This document shows positions 1 to 7,980 of a stretch of DNA of 64,000 bases, piece after piece. Position numbers and translations under genes: made by a program. Source of the DNA: Nocardiopsis coralli (GTDB lineage: Bacteria > Actinomycetota > Actinomycetes > Streptosporangiales > Streptosporangiaceae); assembly GCF_014892575.1 (NCBI RefSeq), contig NZ_JADBGI010000010.1, positions 62,001 through 126,000 on the forward strand. Reading direction: 5' to 3'. Positions within the stretch are counted from its first letter, which is position 1. Every line of letters begins with the position of its first letter. The notes beneath the pieces were generated by a model. It searched no databases and was not told where the DNA came from. It saw nothing but the letters and a program-made list of their open reading frames with translations.

Positions 1-638
1 CGGTCCCCCAGTTCGCGCACCTCGCCGTGCAGCCGCTCCATGGTCTCGTCCAGCCGGTGGGCGGTGTCGGCGGCCGTGCGCAGCTCCTCCAGGAGCTCCT
101 CGGGCACCGCCTTGGCGTACTTGTAGTAGATCTTGTGCTCGAGGCTGGCCCAGAAGTCCATGGCGATGGTGCGGATCTGGAACTCGACCGGCACCTCCAC
201 GATGCGGTCCGACATCCGTACCGGGGTGCTCACCAGCAGGTGCAGGCTCCGGTAGCCGTTGGGTTTGGGGGAGCTGATGTAGTCCTTCTCCTCCGTCACC
301 CTGATGTCCTCGTGCCCCGTCAGGAGGTCGCGGATCGTGTAGGTGTCGGAGAGGAAACTGCAGGAGATCCGGATCCCCGCGATGTCGAGGATGTGTTCGG
401 AGATGCTGTCCAGGTCGAGCGGGATCCCGCGGCGGCGGGCCTTCTCCAGGATGCTCGAGGGGGACTTGAGCCGGGAGCTGGCGTGCTCGATCGGGTTGTG
501 GTCGTGGGTGTAGCGGAACTCCTCGCTGAGGATGTTCACCTTCGTCATGAGGGTGTCGATGGCGAACTTGTACGACATGAGGAATCGGGCGACGTCCTCA
601 CGCGCCTCGAGCAACGCTTCGGACACGTCCTCCACCAC
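1..638 (-). CDS. RelA/SpoT-domain small alarmone synthetase, partial
   Basis: The gene reads leftward and leaves the window, so its C-terminus is missing; about 212 codons are visible. The translation carries synthetase-domain motifs: DIAGIRI near residue 85, KPNGYRSLH near 125, and EFQIRT followed by WASLEHKIYYK near 152-172. These match the (p)ppGpp synthetase fold of RelQ/YjbM-type proteins. No HD hydrolase domain precedes them, so this is a small synthetase-only enzyme, expected to transfer pyrophosphate from ATP to GTP or GDP. The start is set at a GTG behind a GGGGG stretch; a second GTG follows immediately. An in-frame TGA lies about 36 bases upstream, so a long N-terminal extension is excluded. 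Confidence 0.85.
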   Translation of the reverse strand, partial: MVEDVSEALLEAREDVARFLMSYKFAIDTLMTKVNILSEEFRYTHDHNPIEHASSRLKSPSSILEKARRRGIPLDLDSISEHILDIAGIRISCSFLSDTYTIRDLLTGHEDIRVTEEKDYISSPKPNGYRSLHLLVSTPVRMSDRIVEVPVEFQIRTIAMDFWASLEHKIYYKYAKAVPEELLEELRTAADTAHRLDETMERLHGEVRELGD

Positions 639-690
639 GGCACCCCCAGCACCCCGCACACAGTGTCACGTGACCGCATGTTACCCACCT

Positions 691-711
691 CCGCGGGGCA
701 TGCCCCCGCGG
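691..711 (-). terminator. GC-rich hairpin after the carboxylesterase gene
   Basis: An 8-bp perfect stem (CCGCGGGG at 691-698 with CCCCGCGG at 704-711) encloses a 5-base loop. It lies between the esterase stop and the alarmone synthetase start, both read leftward. No T-run follows, as is common for actinobacterial hairpin terminators. Confidence 0.5.
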
Positions 712-738
712 GTGCCCTCCGGGAAGCGGTTCCGGCCC

Positions 739-2235
739 CTACTTCGGGCCCATGGGCAGGCCGCGCCAGATGTGCCGCACCGGCGAGGGGTCGTGTGCGT
801 AGAGTTCGTCGACCTCGTCCCAGACCTTGACCGGGGTGGCCCCGGCACTGACGGGCGACCACCCTGCGTCACCGCCGGTCGCGAAGTCGCGCCAGGCCCC
901 CATGATGCGCCGTGACAGGGCGCGGTGGGCATCGGTGGGGGCCCCGTCGAACAGGAAAGCCCCGAGGTCGGATTCGAGGGTGCCGAAGGCCAGAGGGAGG
1001 TCCAGGGCGTGGCAGGCGCCCAGGCGTCCGCCCAGGGCCGGGCTCTCCAGGGCCAGGCGGAACACGTGCGCGCGCCCGCCGGCGGCGGCGTGGGTCTCGG
1101 CCAGGCGGAGGGTGAACTCGCCGAACATGGCGTCGCCCATGACGGACACGTACAGGTCGCGCGGGGACAGGGCCGGGTGGACCTCCCGGTAGGCGGCCAC
1201 CTCGCCGGCTCCGAGGCCGATCCGGGCGGCCTTGCGCAGGAGGGCCTCCTCGTCGTTCACCCGCACGTCCTGGCCGAGCTCGCTGAAGAGCCGGTACTCG
1301 TGGAGGTTGTGGCCGGTGAGCAGGTCGATGTCGGAGACGTCCCCGCGGGCGATGACGTCCAGGGGCGCCTCGGGCAGTTCCGGTCCGCCGACCACGGGGG
1401 CGAAGCAGGTCAGGGAGCGACTGCGCCGGCCCTGGCTGTCGGTCCGGGTGAGCACCTCTTCGGTGGCGGCGACGATCTTCTCCGGGGGCAGGGCGGCCAG
1501 CGCCTCGGCCTCCAGGGGCACGCCGAGGACCTCGGCGAAGCGTTCGGAGACCAGGCGCGCGGTCTCGGTGCGCATCATGTCCCCGGGCGGGCTGTGTGCG
1601 ATGGCGCGGTGGAAGAGGCCGCGCGCGTCGGGCATGGCCATGAGCGCCGCCACCGATCCGGCCCCGGCGGACTCCCCCGCGACGGTGACGTTGCCGGGGT
1701 CGCCGCCGAAGGAGGCGATGTTCTCGCGCACCCAGCGCAGGGCGGCGATCTGGTCGAGCAGGCCCCGGTTGTCGGGGCGGCCGGGCACGTGCCCGAAACC
1801 CTCGAAGCCGACCCGGTAGTTGATGCCCACCACGACCAGCCCGGTCTCGGCGAGGCGGGTGCCGTCGTAGGTGGGTTCGGAGGCCGATCCGACCAGGTAG
1901 GCACCGCCGTGGATCCACACCAGGACGGGGGCGTTCTCACCTGCGCGGACGCTGCTCCACACGTTGAGGATCAGGCACTCGCGCGGGGTGTCGGGGGTCC
2001 AGCCGGCCGCGCCGATGAGCAGCTCGCCCTGGGGCGCCGGGGGTCCGGGGGCCGTGCAGTCGCGCACGCCGTCGAAGGGGACCGGGGGCGCGGGCGCGGC
2101 GAAGCGGTGCTCGCCGAAGGGGGCCTGCGCGTAGGGGATGCCCCGGTGGACGACGACCGTGCCGTTGCGCGCGTGGGGCGAGGGGGTGCCCCGCAGGCGG
2201 CCGCTGGGGGTCTCCACGGTGAGTTCGGCGTCCAC
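739..2235 (-). CDS. type B carboxylesterase (para-nitrobenzyl esterase family)
   Basis: This is a 498-residue alpha/beta-hydrolase of the carboxylesterase type B family, normal in length for bacterial members. The nucleophile elbow GESAG is near residue 188, the oxyanion-hole segment WIHGGAYLVGS lies before it, and RGIPYAQAPFG is the usual N-terminal family motif. The enzyme should hydrolyse carboxylic esters; the natural substrate cannot be read from the sequence. No signal peptide is seen, so it is probably cytoplasmic. The start is the GTG preceded by GGGAGGA at 5-base spacing; the open frame runs further upstream but lacks a better ribosome site. A pair of palindromes lies just upstream of this start. 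Confidence 0.9.
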   Translation of the reverse strand: MDAELTVETPSGRLRGTPSPHARNGTVVVHRGIPYAQAPFGEHRFAAPAPPVPFDGVRDCTAPGPPAPQGELLIGAAGWTPDTPRECLILNVWSSVRAGENAPVLVWIHGGAYLVGSASEPTYDGTRLAETGLVVVGINYRVGFEGFGHVPGRPDNRGLLDQIAALRWVRENIASFGGDPGNVTVAGESAGAGSVAALMAMPDARGLFHRAIAHSPPGDMMRTETARLVSERFAEVLGVPLEAEALAALPPEKIVAATEEVLTRTDSQGRRSRSLTCFAPVVGGPELPEAPLDVIARGDVSDIDLLTGHNLHEYRLFSELGQDVRVNDEEALLRKAARIGLGAGEVAAYREVHPALSPRDLYVSVMGDAMFGEFTLRLAETHAAAGGRAHVFRLALESPALGGRLGACHALDLPLAFGTLESDLGAFLFDGAPTDAHRALSRRIMGAWRDFATGGDAGWSPVSAGATPVKVWDEVDELYAHDPSPVRHIWRGLPMGPK

Positions 2236-2252
2236 GTGTGTCCTCCCGTCAT

Positions 2253-2284
2253 GGTGTGGGCCACACCACCTAACAACGTTAGGT
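2253..2284. promoter_or_regulatory. two abutting palindromes upstream of the esterase gene
   Basis: Two perfect 7-bp-arm inverted repeats touch each other: GGTGTGG-G-CCACACC at 2253-2267 and ACCTAAC-AAC-GTTAGGT at 2268-2284. They sit 18-49 bases upstream of the esterase start and within the divergent region shared with the scramblase-like gene. This is the expected place for a dimeric repressor to act, but no regulator gene is adjacent, so the cognate protein is unknown. Confidence 0.45.
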
Positions 2285-2452
2285 ACGAGGCCGCAAGACC
2301 CTGCGGGCCACGACGTGCCACGAGGAACCGCGAACCGGACCGGGTGCACGGGCGTCCGACCGGCAGAGCGGCCCCTACGCTTGGGCCCGGCCCGCCCCGG
2401 GCCTCCCCCGACCGACGACACCGCGCCGACGGCGCGCCCCCGAAAGGCCCCC

Positions 2453-3946
2453 ATGCACGCTCCCCTGTTCACCGCCCCCGTCCTGCTGGTCGAGCAGCCG
2501 CACCGGCTCCACCGCAGCGAGGGCCACTACGAGGTGGTCGACGAACGCGGCCACCCGCTCGCCCACGTCAACGAGCACATGAGCTCCTGGCGGGGGCTGC
2601 GCGGACAGCACCGTCCGCACACCTTCACCATCTACGACACCCGGGGACGCCCGCTCATCACGCTGCACAAACCGTGGGAACGGGGCCGCCCGCACATCCA
2701 CGTCAGCGGGCCGCGCGGGGAGCGTTACGGCACCATCGTTCAGGACCGTTCCTTCACCGGTTCGCGCTTCCGGATCGACGACCCGCGCGGGCGCCGGGTG
2801 GGCGAGCTGCGGGGTGACCGCAAGGGGTGGCGGTACTCGGTACTCGACCACGCGGGTGTGGAGGTGGCCCGGCTCGGCAAGGAGCACCCGGGCCTGCGCG
2901 GGCAGTTCTTCACCACCGAGGACCGCTACGCGCTGGAGTTCGCCTACGACCTGCCCTGGCCGCTGCGGCGCATGGTGCTGGCGGCGGCGCTGACCGTGGA
3001 CGTGCTCCTGCACGAGCAGGAGGCGGAGTTCTACCACTCCCACTACGCCGACTTCCGGCGCTACCCCGAGTACGGGTACCAGCCGCGCCACCACTGGCAC
3101 CATCCGCGCCGGGGTTACCTGGTGGACCGGCGCCGGAGGGCTCCGCTGGCGCCGCGGTCGTCGTTCCGGGCACCGCACTCCGGTGGGGCGTACGTGCCGC
3201 TGCGGGAGAGCGCGCCGCCCCAGGCCGGGTACGCGCCCTACTCCGGCCCGGTGCACGCGGCGCACTCGGCGCCGGGGGTGCAACGTTCGGCGCCGGTCTC
3301 TCGGAACACCGCGGGGCCGCGGCGGACCACCCCCGGCGGCGGGGGCGGCGCCTCCAGCGGCGCGGGTGCCAGGCGCGCCCGCAGTGAGATGCAGCAGCGT
3401 TCGGCGCCGGCACGGCGGACCTCGGGCTCGGCTTCCTCGGCCTCCCGGTCGGGACCGGCGGTCGTGGGCTCCTCGCGTGCGGGCGGCTCGCGTGCGGGCG
3501 GTTCCGGTGCGTCGTTCGGCGGATCCGGCGGGGGCGGTTTCTCCGGCGGCGGTGGTTCCCGGGGTTCTGGGGCCTCCTCCGGGGGCGGGTCCCGGCGCAG
3601 CGGCGGGTCCTCGGGCGGCTCCCGCGGAGGCTTCGGCGGGGGCGGCTCGGGCGCGTCCTTCGGCGGCGGGCGTTCGTCCGGTGGCGGTGGCGGTTCCTCG
3701 TCCGGCGGGTCCCGCGGAGGCGGCGGCTCCAAGGGCGTCGGCGGCGGTTACCGCAGGTCGGGCGGGGCCGGCGGCTCCTCCCGCAGCGGGGGCGCCAAGA
3801 GTATGGGCGGTTCGCGGGGCGGGGGCTCCAAGGGCCGCGGCGGCTCGGCCCGCGGAGGCGGCGGTTCCCGGCGTTCGGGTGGCGGCGGCTCCCGGCGTTC
3901 GGGCGGCGGGGGTTCCCGCCGTTCCGGTGGCGGCCGCCGCAGGTGA
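2453..3946 (+). CDS. LURP-one/scramblase-like protein with Gly/Ser/Arg-rich tail
   Basis: The protein is 497 residues long in two parts. Residues 1-185 match the LURP-one-related/phospholipid-scramblase-like beta-barrel fold (start MHAPLFTAPVLLVEQ, repeated strands such as FRIDDPRGRRVGELRGD, and a final hydrophobic helix RRMVLAAALTVDVLLHEQEA). Residues 190-250 are rich in His, Arg, Tyr and Pro. The remainder is low complexity: many GGGS, GGSRGG and finally repeated GGGGSRRS units. The basic, flexible tail could bind nucleic acid, membrane phosphate or cell wall; that is inference. The start is an ATG at 2453 behind GAAAGG. The tail is absent from typical bacterial family members. Confidence 0.75.
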   Translation: MHAPLFTAPVLLVEQPHRLHRSEGHYEVVDERGHPLAHVNEHMSSWRGLRGQHRPHTFTIYDTRGRPLITLHKPWERGRPHIHVSGPRGERYGTIVQDRSFTGSRFRIDDPRGRRVGELRGDRKGWRYSVLDHAGVEVARLGKEHPGLRGQFFTTEDRYALEFAYDLPWPLRRMVLAAALTVDVLLHEQEAEFYHSHYADFRRYPEYGYQPRHHWHHPRRGYLVDRRRRAPLAPRSSFRAPHSGGAYVPLRESAPPQAGYAPYSGPVHAAHSAPGVQRSAPVSRNTAGPRRTTPGGGGGASSGAGARRARSEMQQRSAPARRTSGSASSASRSGPAVVGSSRAGGSRAGGSGASFGGSGGGGFSGGGGSRGSGASSGGGSRRSGGSSGGSRGGFGGGGSGASFGGGRSSGGGGGSSSGGSRGGGGSKGVGGGYRRSGGAGGSSRSGGAKSMGGSRGGGSKGRGGSARGGGGSRRSGGGGSRRSGGGGSRRSGGGRRR

Positions 3947-3952
3947 GCCGTT

Positions 3953-3985
3953 CCGCCCCGGGGAGCGCACCGTTCCCCGGGGCGG
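3953..3985. terminator. bidirectional terminator between convergent genes
   Basis: A 12-bp perfect stem (3953-3964 with 3974-3985; core GCCCCGGGGA/TCCCCGGGGC) closes a 9-base loop. It lies between the scramblase-like gene and the LLM oxidoreductase gene, which converge, so it can serve both. Confidence 0.7.
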
Positions 3986-3993
3986 GGCACCGC

Positions 3994-4899
3994 TCAGGCG
4001 CGTTCGTCGGCGACCATCGAGCGCACGGCGGGGGCGACCTCGGCGGCGAAACGCTCCACCTGCTCCACCGAACCGTCCGAGGGGCCGAAGACGAACGTGT
4101 CCATCCCGTACTCCAGCACCAGCTCGGTCAGCTGGTCCACCCACTGGTCGGCGGGGCCGTCCAGGAACCCGGACGAGGCACCGCCGGTAATGGTGCCCCA
4201 CACGTTGTAGACCCGGCGGATCGAGGCGGGGTCGCGCCCCGCCTCGGCCGCGCCCTCGTCGATGAGCGCGTGTTTGCCGGCGAGCTCGTCGGGACCGATG
4301 AACCCGGTGGAGGGCACCCACCCGTCCGCGGCGCGCCCGAGCGCCCTCAGCAGGCGGGGGCCGGCCACACCCAGCCAGATCCCCATGTCGTGCACGGGAA
4401 GCGGCCCGGGCTTGACCCCGGAGAGCGTGTAGTGCTCGCCGGAGAACCGCACCGACCGCTCCCCCGACCACATGAGCCGGATGATCTCGACCGCCTCCAC
4501 CAGGGCGCCGGCCGCTTCGCGCGGGGTGCGCCGGGGCCCGCCCATCGCGCCGATGGCCTCCCAGAACCCGCCGGCGCCCAGTCCGAGCTCGAACCGGCCC
4601 CCGGAGAGCACGTCGAGGCTGGCGGCGGAGGTGGCCATGACCGCGGGCGGGCGCAGCGGCAGGTTGGCCACGTCGGGGAAGACCCGCACGCGCTCGGTGT
4701 GTGCGAGCACCGTGGCCATGAGCATCCAGGTGTCCAGGTGGCGCCGCTGGTAGGGGTGGTCCTGGATCCCCACGAGGTCGAGCCCGCCGCGGTCGGCCGC
4801 CGCGACCTGGGCCCACAGGGTCTCCAGGGACCGGGGGTCGGCCTCGGGAGAGGGGAACAACCCGAAGGCCACGTCGCGTCCGTAGTCACCCGTCGTCAT
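3994..4899 (-). CDS. LLM-class (F420-type) flavin-dependent oxidoreductase
   Basis: This 301-residue protein has the luciferase-like monooxygenase TIM barrel. Diagnostic segments are GIQDHPYQRRHLDTW near 44-58, LDVLSGGRFELGLGAG near 94-109, and the C-terminal FVFGPSDGSVEQVERFA. In actinomycetes most members of this type use coenzyme F420, although FMN use cannot be excluded. The substrate is not predictable. The gene starts 25 bases after the stop of the acetyltransferase gene on the same strand, so the two probably form one transcript. The ATG follows GGGCGGGAGCG. Confidence 0.85.
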   Translation of the reverse strand: MTTGDYGRDVAFGLFPSPEADPRSLETLWAQVAAADRGGLDLVGIQDHPYQRRHLDTWMLMATVLAHTERVRVFPDVANLPLRPPAVMATSAASLDVLSGGRFELGLGAGGFWEAIGAMGGPRRTPREAAGALVEAVEIIRLMWSGERSVRFSGEHYTLSGVKPGPLPVHDMGIWLGVAGPRLLRALGRAADGWVPSTGFIGPDELAGKHALIDEGAAEAGRDPASIRRVYNVWGTITGGASSGFLDGPADQWVDQLTELVLEYGMDTFVFGPSDGSVEQVERFAAEVAPAVRSMVADERA

Positions 4900-4923
4900 C
4901 GCTCGCTCCCGCCCGGGGCCGGT

Positions 4924-5217
4924 TCACTCCTTCGGTGAGCGGTAGACCAGGTCGACGTAGTCGGGGTGGCGTTCGATCCACCCCTTGACGAACGGGCACA
5001 GCGGCAGCACCGCCAGGCCGCGCCCGCGGACGTCGTCGAGGGCCTCGCGCACCAGCGTTCCTCCCAGACCCTTCCCCTCGAACGCCGGGTCGATCTCGGT
5101 GTGGGTGAACGTGATGAGGTCGTTGGTGAGGATGTACTCGGCGTACCCGGCGACCTCCCCGTCGCTGATGATCTCGTACCGGCGCTCGTCCGGGCGGTTC
5201 ACGACCTCGGTCGCCAT
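4924..5217 (-). CDS. small GNAT-type N-acetyltransferase (YidJ/COG2388-like)
   Basis: The product is 97 residues, the usual size of the minimal GNAT domain in this family. IDPAFEGKGLGGTLVREAL contains the acetyl-CoA pyrophosphate-binding loop (G-K-G-L-G-G), and LPLCPFVKGWIERHPDY is the conserved C-terminal segment. The substrate of the family is poorly defined. The ATG at 5217 follows a GGGGG ribosome site; the open frame extends upstream in shadow only. It is the first gene of a likely two-gene unit with the LLM oxidoreductase. Confidence 0.85.
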   Translation of the reverse strand: MATEVVNRPDERRYEIISDGEVAGYAEYILTNDLITFTHTEIDPAFEGKGLGGTLVREALDDVRGRGLAVLPLCPFVKGWIERHPDYVDLVYRSPKE

Positions 5218-5299
5218 GCGTGGCCCCCACTCGTCTCGTCCAGGCGGGGCCGAGCGCCCCACCCGCCCCATTGTGGCGCCGCCGCGGAGTGCCCACCCC

Positions 5300-5356
5300 T
5301 TGCGGCGCGCACCCCGCCGGACATAGAGTCGCCCTGACATACCGACCAGTCGGTCT
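5300..5356 (+). promoter_or_regulatory. promoter and TetR-type operator of the SDR/kinase/ACAD operon
   Basis: TTGCGG (5300-5305) and TAGAGT (5324-5329) with 18-base spacing form a plausible promoter. The palindrome ACCGACCAGTCGGT follows at 5341-5354, near the expected transcription start. Its first nine bases with flank, ATACCGACC, recur at 18236 before the tetR gene. AAGGAGAG follows the operator as ribosome site for the SDR gene. Confidence 0.6.
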
Positions 5357-5368
5357 AAGGAGAGCTCC

Positions 5369-6124
5369 ATGACTTCCCGGTTCGCCGGACGGACGGCCGT
5401 CATCACCGGCGCCAGCCGAGGCATCGGCCTGGCCATCGCCCAGCGGCTCGTGGACGAGGGCGCCCGTGTGTGCATCACCGCGCGCAAACCCGAACCGCTC
5501 AAGGAAGCGGTCGAGGCCCTCGGCGGCCCCGAGCACGCCATCGCCGTTCCGGGCAAGGCCGACGACCCCCAGCACCAGGACGAGGCGATCGCCGCGACCA
5601 TCGAGGCCTTCGGCAGCCTCGACATGTTCGTCAACAACACCGGCATCAACCCGGTCTTCGGGCCCATGATCGAGCTCGACCTGGACGCCGCCCGCAAGAT
5701 GGTCGACGTCAACGCGCTCTCGGCCATCTCCTGGGTGCAGAAGTCGTACAAGGCCTGGATGGGCGAGCACGGCGGATCCGTCGTCAACGTCTCCTCCGTC
5801 GCCGGACTCAAGCCCGCCCCCGGCATCGGCTTCTACGGCTCCACCAAGGCCATGGTCAAGCACATCACCGAGGAACTGGCGGTGGAGCTCGCCCCCGGGA
5901 TCCGCGTCAACGGCGTCGCACCCGCCGTGGTCAAGACCCGCTTCGCCGAGGCGCTCTACGAGGGCCGCGAGGGCGAGGTCTCGGCCCAGTACCCCATGCA
6001 GCGCCTGGGCGTGCCCGAGGACGTCTCCGGTGCCGTGGCGTTCCTGCTCTCCGACGACGCCGCCTGGGTCACCGGCCGCACCCTCGTCGTCGACGGCGGC
6101 TCGACCCTGACCGGGGGGCTGTGA
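5369..6124 (+). CDS. SDR-family oxidoreductase (first gene of catabolic operon)
   Basis: A classical short-chain dehydrogenase of 251 residues. The NAD(P)-binding TGASRGIG is near residues 14-21, NNTGIN near 89-94, the catalytic Ser in VNVSSVAG near 142, and the YGSTK catalytic Tyr-Lys pair near 154-158. The C-terminal LVVDGGSTLTGG is typical. The gene opens a tight operon with a second SDR, an APH-type kinase and an acyl-CoA dehydrogenase, so a 3-hydroxyacyl-CoA or related hydroxy-acid dehydrogenase role is likely. The ATG has a good AAGGAGAG ribosome site at proper spacing. Confidence 0.9.
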   Translation: MTSRFAGRTAVITGASRGIGLAIAQRLVDEGARVCITARKPEPLKEAVEALGGPEHAIAVPGKADDPQHQDEAIAATIEAFGSLDMFVNNTGINPVFGPMIELDLDAARKMVDVNALSAISWVQKSYKAWMGEHGGSVVNVSSVAGLKPAPGIGFYGSTKAMVKHITEELAVELAPGIRVNGVAPAVVKTRFAEALYEGREGEVSAQYPMQRLGVPEDVSGAVAFLLSDDAAWVTGRTLVVDGGSTLTGGL

Positions 6125-6125
6125 C

Positions 6126-6902
6126 ATGGACCTGACCGGAACCGGCGCGGTCGTGACCGGCGCGGGCAACGGCATCGGCGCGGCCCTGGCCCGCCGCCTG
6201 TCCGCAGCCGGCGCGGACGTGGTCGTCAACGACCTGGACGCCGCTGCCGCCGAGGCCGTGGCCACCGAGATCGGCGGCCTGGCCGTACCGGGCGACGCGG
6301 CCTCCGAGGACGGCGTGACCGCGCTCGTGGCCGAGGCCGGGGCACACCTGGACGGCATCGACCTCTACGTCGCCAACGCAGGCGTGGGCGTGGGCGGCGG
6401 ACCCGAGGCGCCCGACACCGACTGGGACTTCGCCTGGCAGGTCAACGTCATGGCCCACGTGCGGGCCGCCCGCGCCCTGGTGCCGGGGTGGGTCGAGCGC
6501 GGCCGCGGCCACTTCATCAGCACGGTCTCCGCGGCGGGGCTGCTCACCATGCTCGGCAGCGCCCCCTACTCGGTGACCAAACACGCGGCCCTGTCGTTCG
6601 GCGAATGGCTCTCGGCCACCTACGGCGACCGCGGCGTGGCCGTGCAGTGCGTGTGCCCCCTGGGCGTGCGCACCTCCCTACTGGAGGACAGCGGCGACGT
6701 CGGCCAGGCGATCCTGAGCGCGGACGCCATCACCCCGGAGGAGGTCGCCGACGCCGTCATCGAGGGGATGGCCGACGAGCGGTTCCTGATCCTGCCCCAC
6801 CCGAAGGTCGCCGACTTCTACGCGGCCCGGGCCACCGACACCGACCGCTGGCTCAAGGGCATGCGCCGCCTGCAGGCCAAGGTCGACGGCGCGGCCGGCT
6901 GA
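6126..6902 (+). CDS. SDR-family oxidoreductase (second)
   Basis: A 258-residue short-chain dehydrogenase beginning one base after the stop of the preceding SDR, which indicates translational coupling. TGAGNGIG near residues 11-18 binds the cofactor and NDLDAAAAE follows beta-2, where an acidic residue favours NAD over NADP. STVSAAG carries the catalytic Ser near 141 and YSVTK the Tyr-Lys pair near 152-156. The C-terminus lacks the usual VDGG segment and ends in a helix-rich extension, as in SDRs that act on larger substrates. Its substrate is presumably a pathway intermediate of the same operon. Confidence 0.88.
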   Translation: MDLTGTGAVVTGAGNGIGAALARRLSAAGADVVVNDLDAAAAEAVATEIGGLAVPGDAASEDGVTALVAEAGAHLDGIDLYVANAGVGVGGGPEAPDTDWDFAWQVNVMAHVRAARALVPGWVERGRGHFISTVSAAGLLTMLGSAPYSVTKHAALSFGEWLSATYGDRGVAVQCVCPLGVRTSLLEDSGDVGQAILSADAITPEEVADAVIEGMADERFLILPHPKVADFYAARATDTDRWLKGMRRLQAKVDGAAG

Positions 6903-6951
6903 CCCGCGCCCACAACGAGACAGTCCAGAAAGGAGCGGGCGGCCCCGCGGG

Positions 6952-7980
6952 GTGCCCGAGACGACGATGACAGAGGAACTGCCCGGACTGGACCTGGACC
7001 GGTTGCGCGCGTACCTGGACCGCGAGGCCCCCGGGATGATCTCGGGTCCGCTCAGCGGCGAGGTGATCACCGGCGGCAAGTCCAACCTCACCTACACCGT
7101 CACCGACGGTTCCGGCCGCTGGGTGGTGCGCCGTCCTCCCCTGGGCCACGTGCTGGCCACCGCGCACGACATGTCCCGCGAGTACCGGGTGATGACCGGA
7201 CTGCGCGAGACCGACGTGCCGGTGCCCCGCACCCACCTGCTGTGCGAGGACACCGAGGTGCTCGGCGCCCCCTTCTACGTGATGGAGCACGTGGAGGGTG
7301 TCCCGCTGCGCACCCGCGAGGAGATCGCGCCGTTCGGGGTCGAGGGCACCCGGGAGATCGGCCGCGACCTCATCACCACGCTGGGGAACCTGCACGCCGT
7401 CGACCCCGAGTCGGTGGGCCTGGGCGACTTCGGCCGCCCGGCCGGGTTCCTGGAGCGCCAGGTGCGGCGCTGGCGCAAACAGCTCGACGCCTCACGCAGC
7501 CGCGACATCCCCGGGATCGACGACCTGCACGAGCGCCTGGCGCAGACCCTGCCCGAACAGGGCGCGCCCGCGATCGTGCACGGCGACTACCGGCTCGACA
7601 ACGTGCTCGTCACCGACGACGGCCGCCTGACGGCGGTCCTGGACTGGGAGATGGCCACCCTCGGCGACCCCCTGGTGGACCTGGGCCTGATGCTGGTCTA
7701 CAAGGAGCACTCGGTCACCGGCGGCCTCTCCCCCGCCACCTCCGCGGAGGGTTTCCCCAGCGCATCGGAGCTGGTGAAGACCTACGCGGCCGCGACCGGG
7801 CGCGACGTGTCCCGCCTGAACTGGTACGTGGCCTTCGGCTGCTTCAAGCTCGCGGTGATCGCGGAGGGCATCCACTACCGGCACAGCCAGGGTCTGACCG
7901 TGGGGGCCGGTTTCGACACCATCGGCGAGGTGGTCCCGCTCCTGGTCGAGCGCGCCCACGCCACACTGCAGGAGGACTGA
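6952..7980 (+). CDS. APH-type phosphotransferase (ACAD10/11 N-domain-like, LvaA-like)
   Basis: The 342-residue product has an aminoglycoside-phosphotransferase/kinase fold. GGKSNLTYTV near 45-54 is the nucleotide loop, HGDYRLDNVL near 209-218 the Brenner catalytic motif, and LDWEMATLGDPLVDLG near 227-242 the metal-binding motif. This subfamily (with ...WEMATLGDP...) corresponds to the kinase half of mammalian ACAD10/ACAD11 and to LvaA of Pseudomonas, which phosphorylates 4-hydroxyacyl-CoA. It is therefore unlikely to be a resistance enzyme. A GTG start is given at 6952; ATG at 6967 is an alternative. The stop is immediately followed by the ATG of the acyl-CoA dehydrogenase gene. Confidence 0.85.
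   Translation: MPETTMTEELPGLDLDRLRAYLDREAPGMISGPLSGEVITGGKSNLTYTVTDGSGRWVVRRPPLGHVLATAHDMSREYRVMTGLRETDVPVPRTHLLCEDTEVLGAPFYVMEHVEGVPLRTREEIAPFGVEGTREIGRDLITTLGNLHAVDPESVGLGDFGRPAGFLERQVRRWRKQLDASRSRDIPGIDDLHERLAQTLPEQGAPAIVHGDYRLDNVLVTDDGRLTAVLDWEMATLGDPLVDLGLMLVYKEHSVTGGLSPATSAEGFPSASELVKTYAAATGRDVSRLNWYVAFGCFKLAVIAEGIHYRHSQGLTVGAGFDTIGEVVPLLVERAHATLQED

Noticed and set aside
27-830. Long rightward open frame over the alarmone synthetase region
   Set aside because: It is the antisense shadow of the RelA/SpoT gene; the leftward frame gives clear family motifs while this one gives only Val/Gly/Arg-rich noise.
3340-3940. Possible frameshift in the Gly/Ser-rich end of the scramblase-like gene
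   Set aside because: The frame stays open and keeps a consistent GGGS/SRR repeat pattern to the stop, followed by a perfect terminator hairpin, so the tail looks genuine.
3840-3946. CRISPR-like array from repeated units near the scramblase gene end
   Set aside because: The repeats are in-frame codons for GGGGSRRS units with no spacers; they are protein-coding low complexity.
2375-4816. 813-codon leftward open frame across the scramblase-like and LLM genes
   Set aside because: The translation is Ala/Arg/Gly/Pro-rich without motifs, as expected for a shadow frame in very GC-rich DNA. The real genes on this stretch have clear families and ribosome sites.
6952-7980. Aminoglycoside resistance kinase
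   Set aside because: The fold is the same, but the motifs and the abutting acyl-CoA dehydrogenase gene place it in the ACAD10/11/LvaA group.
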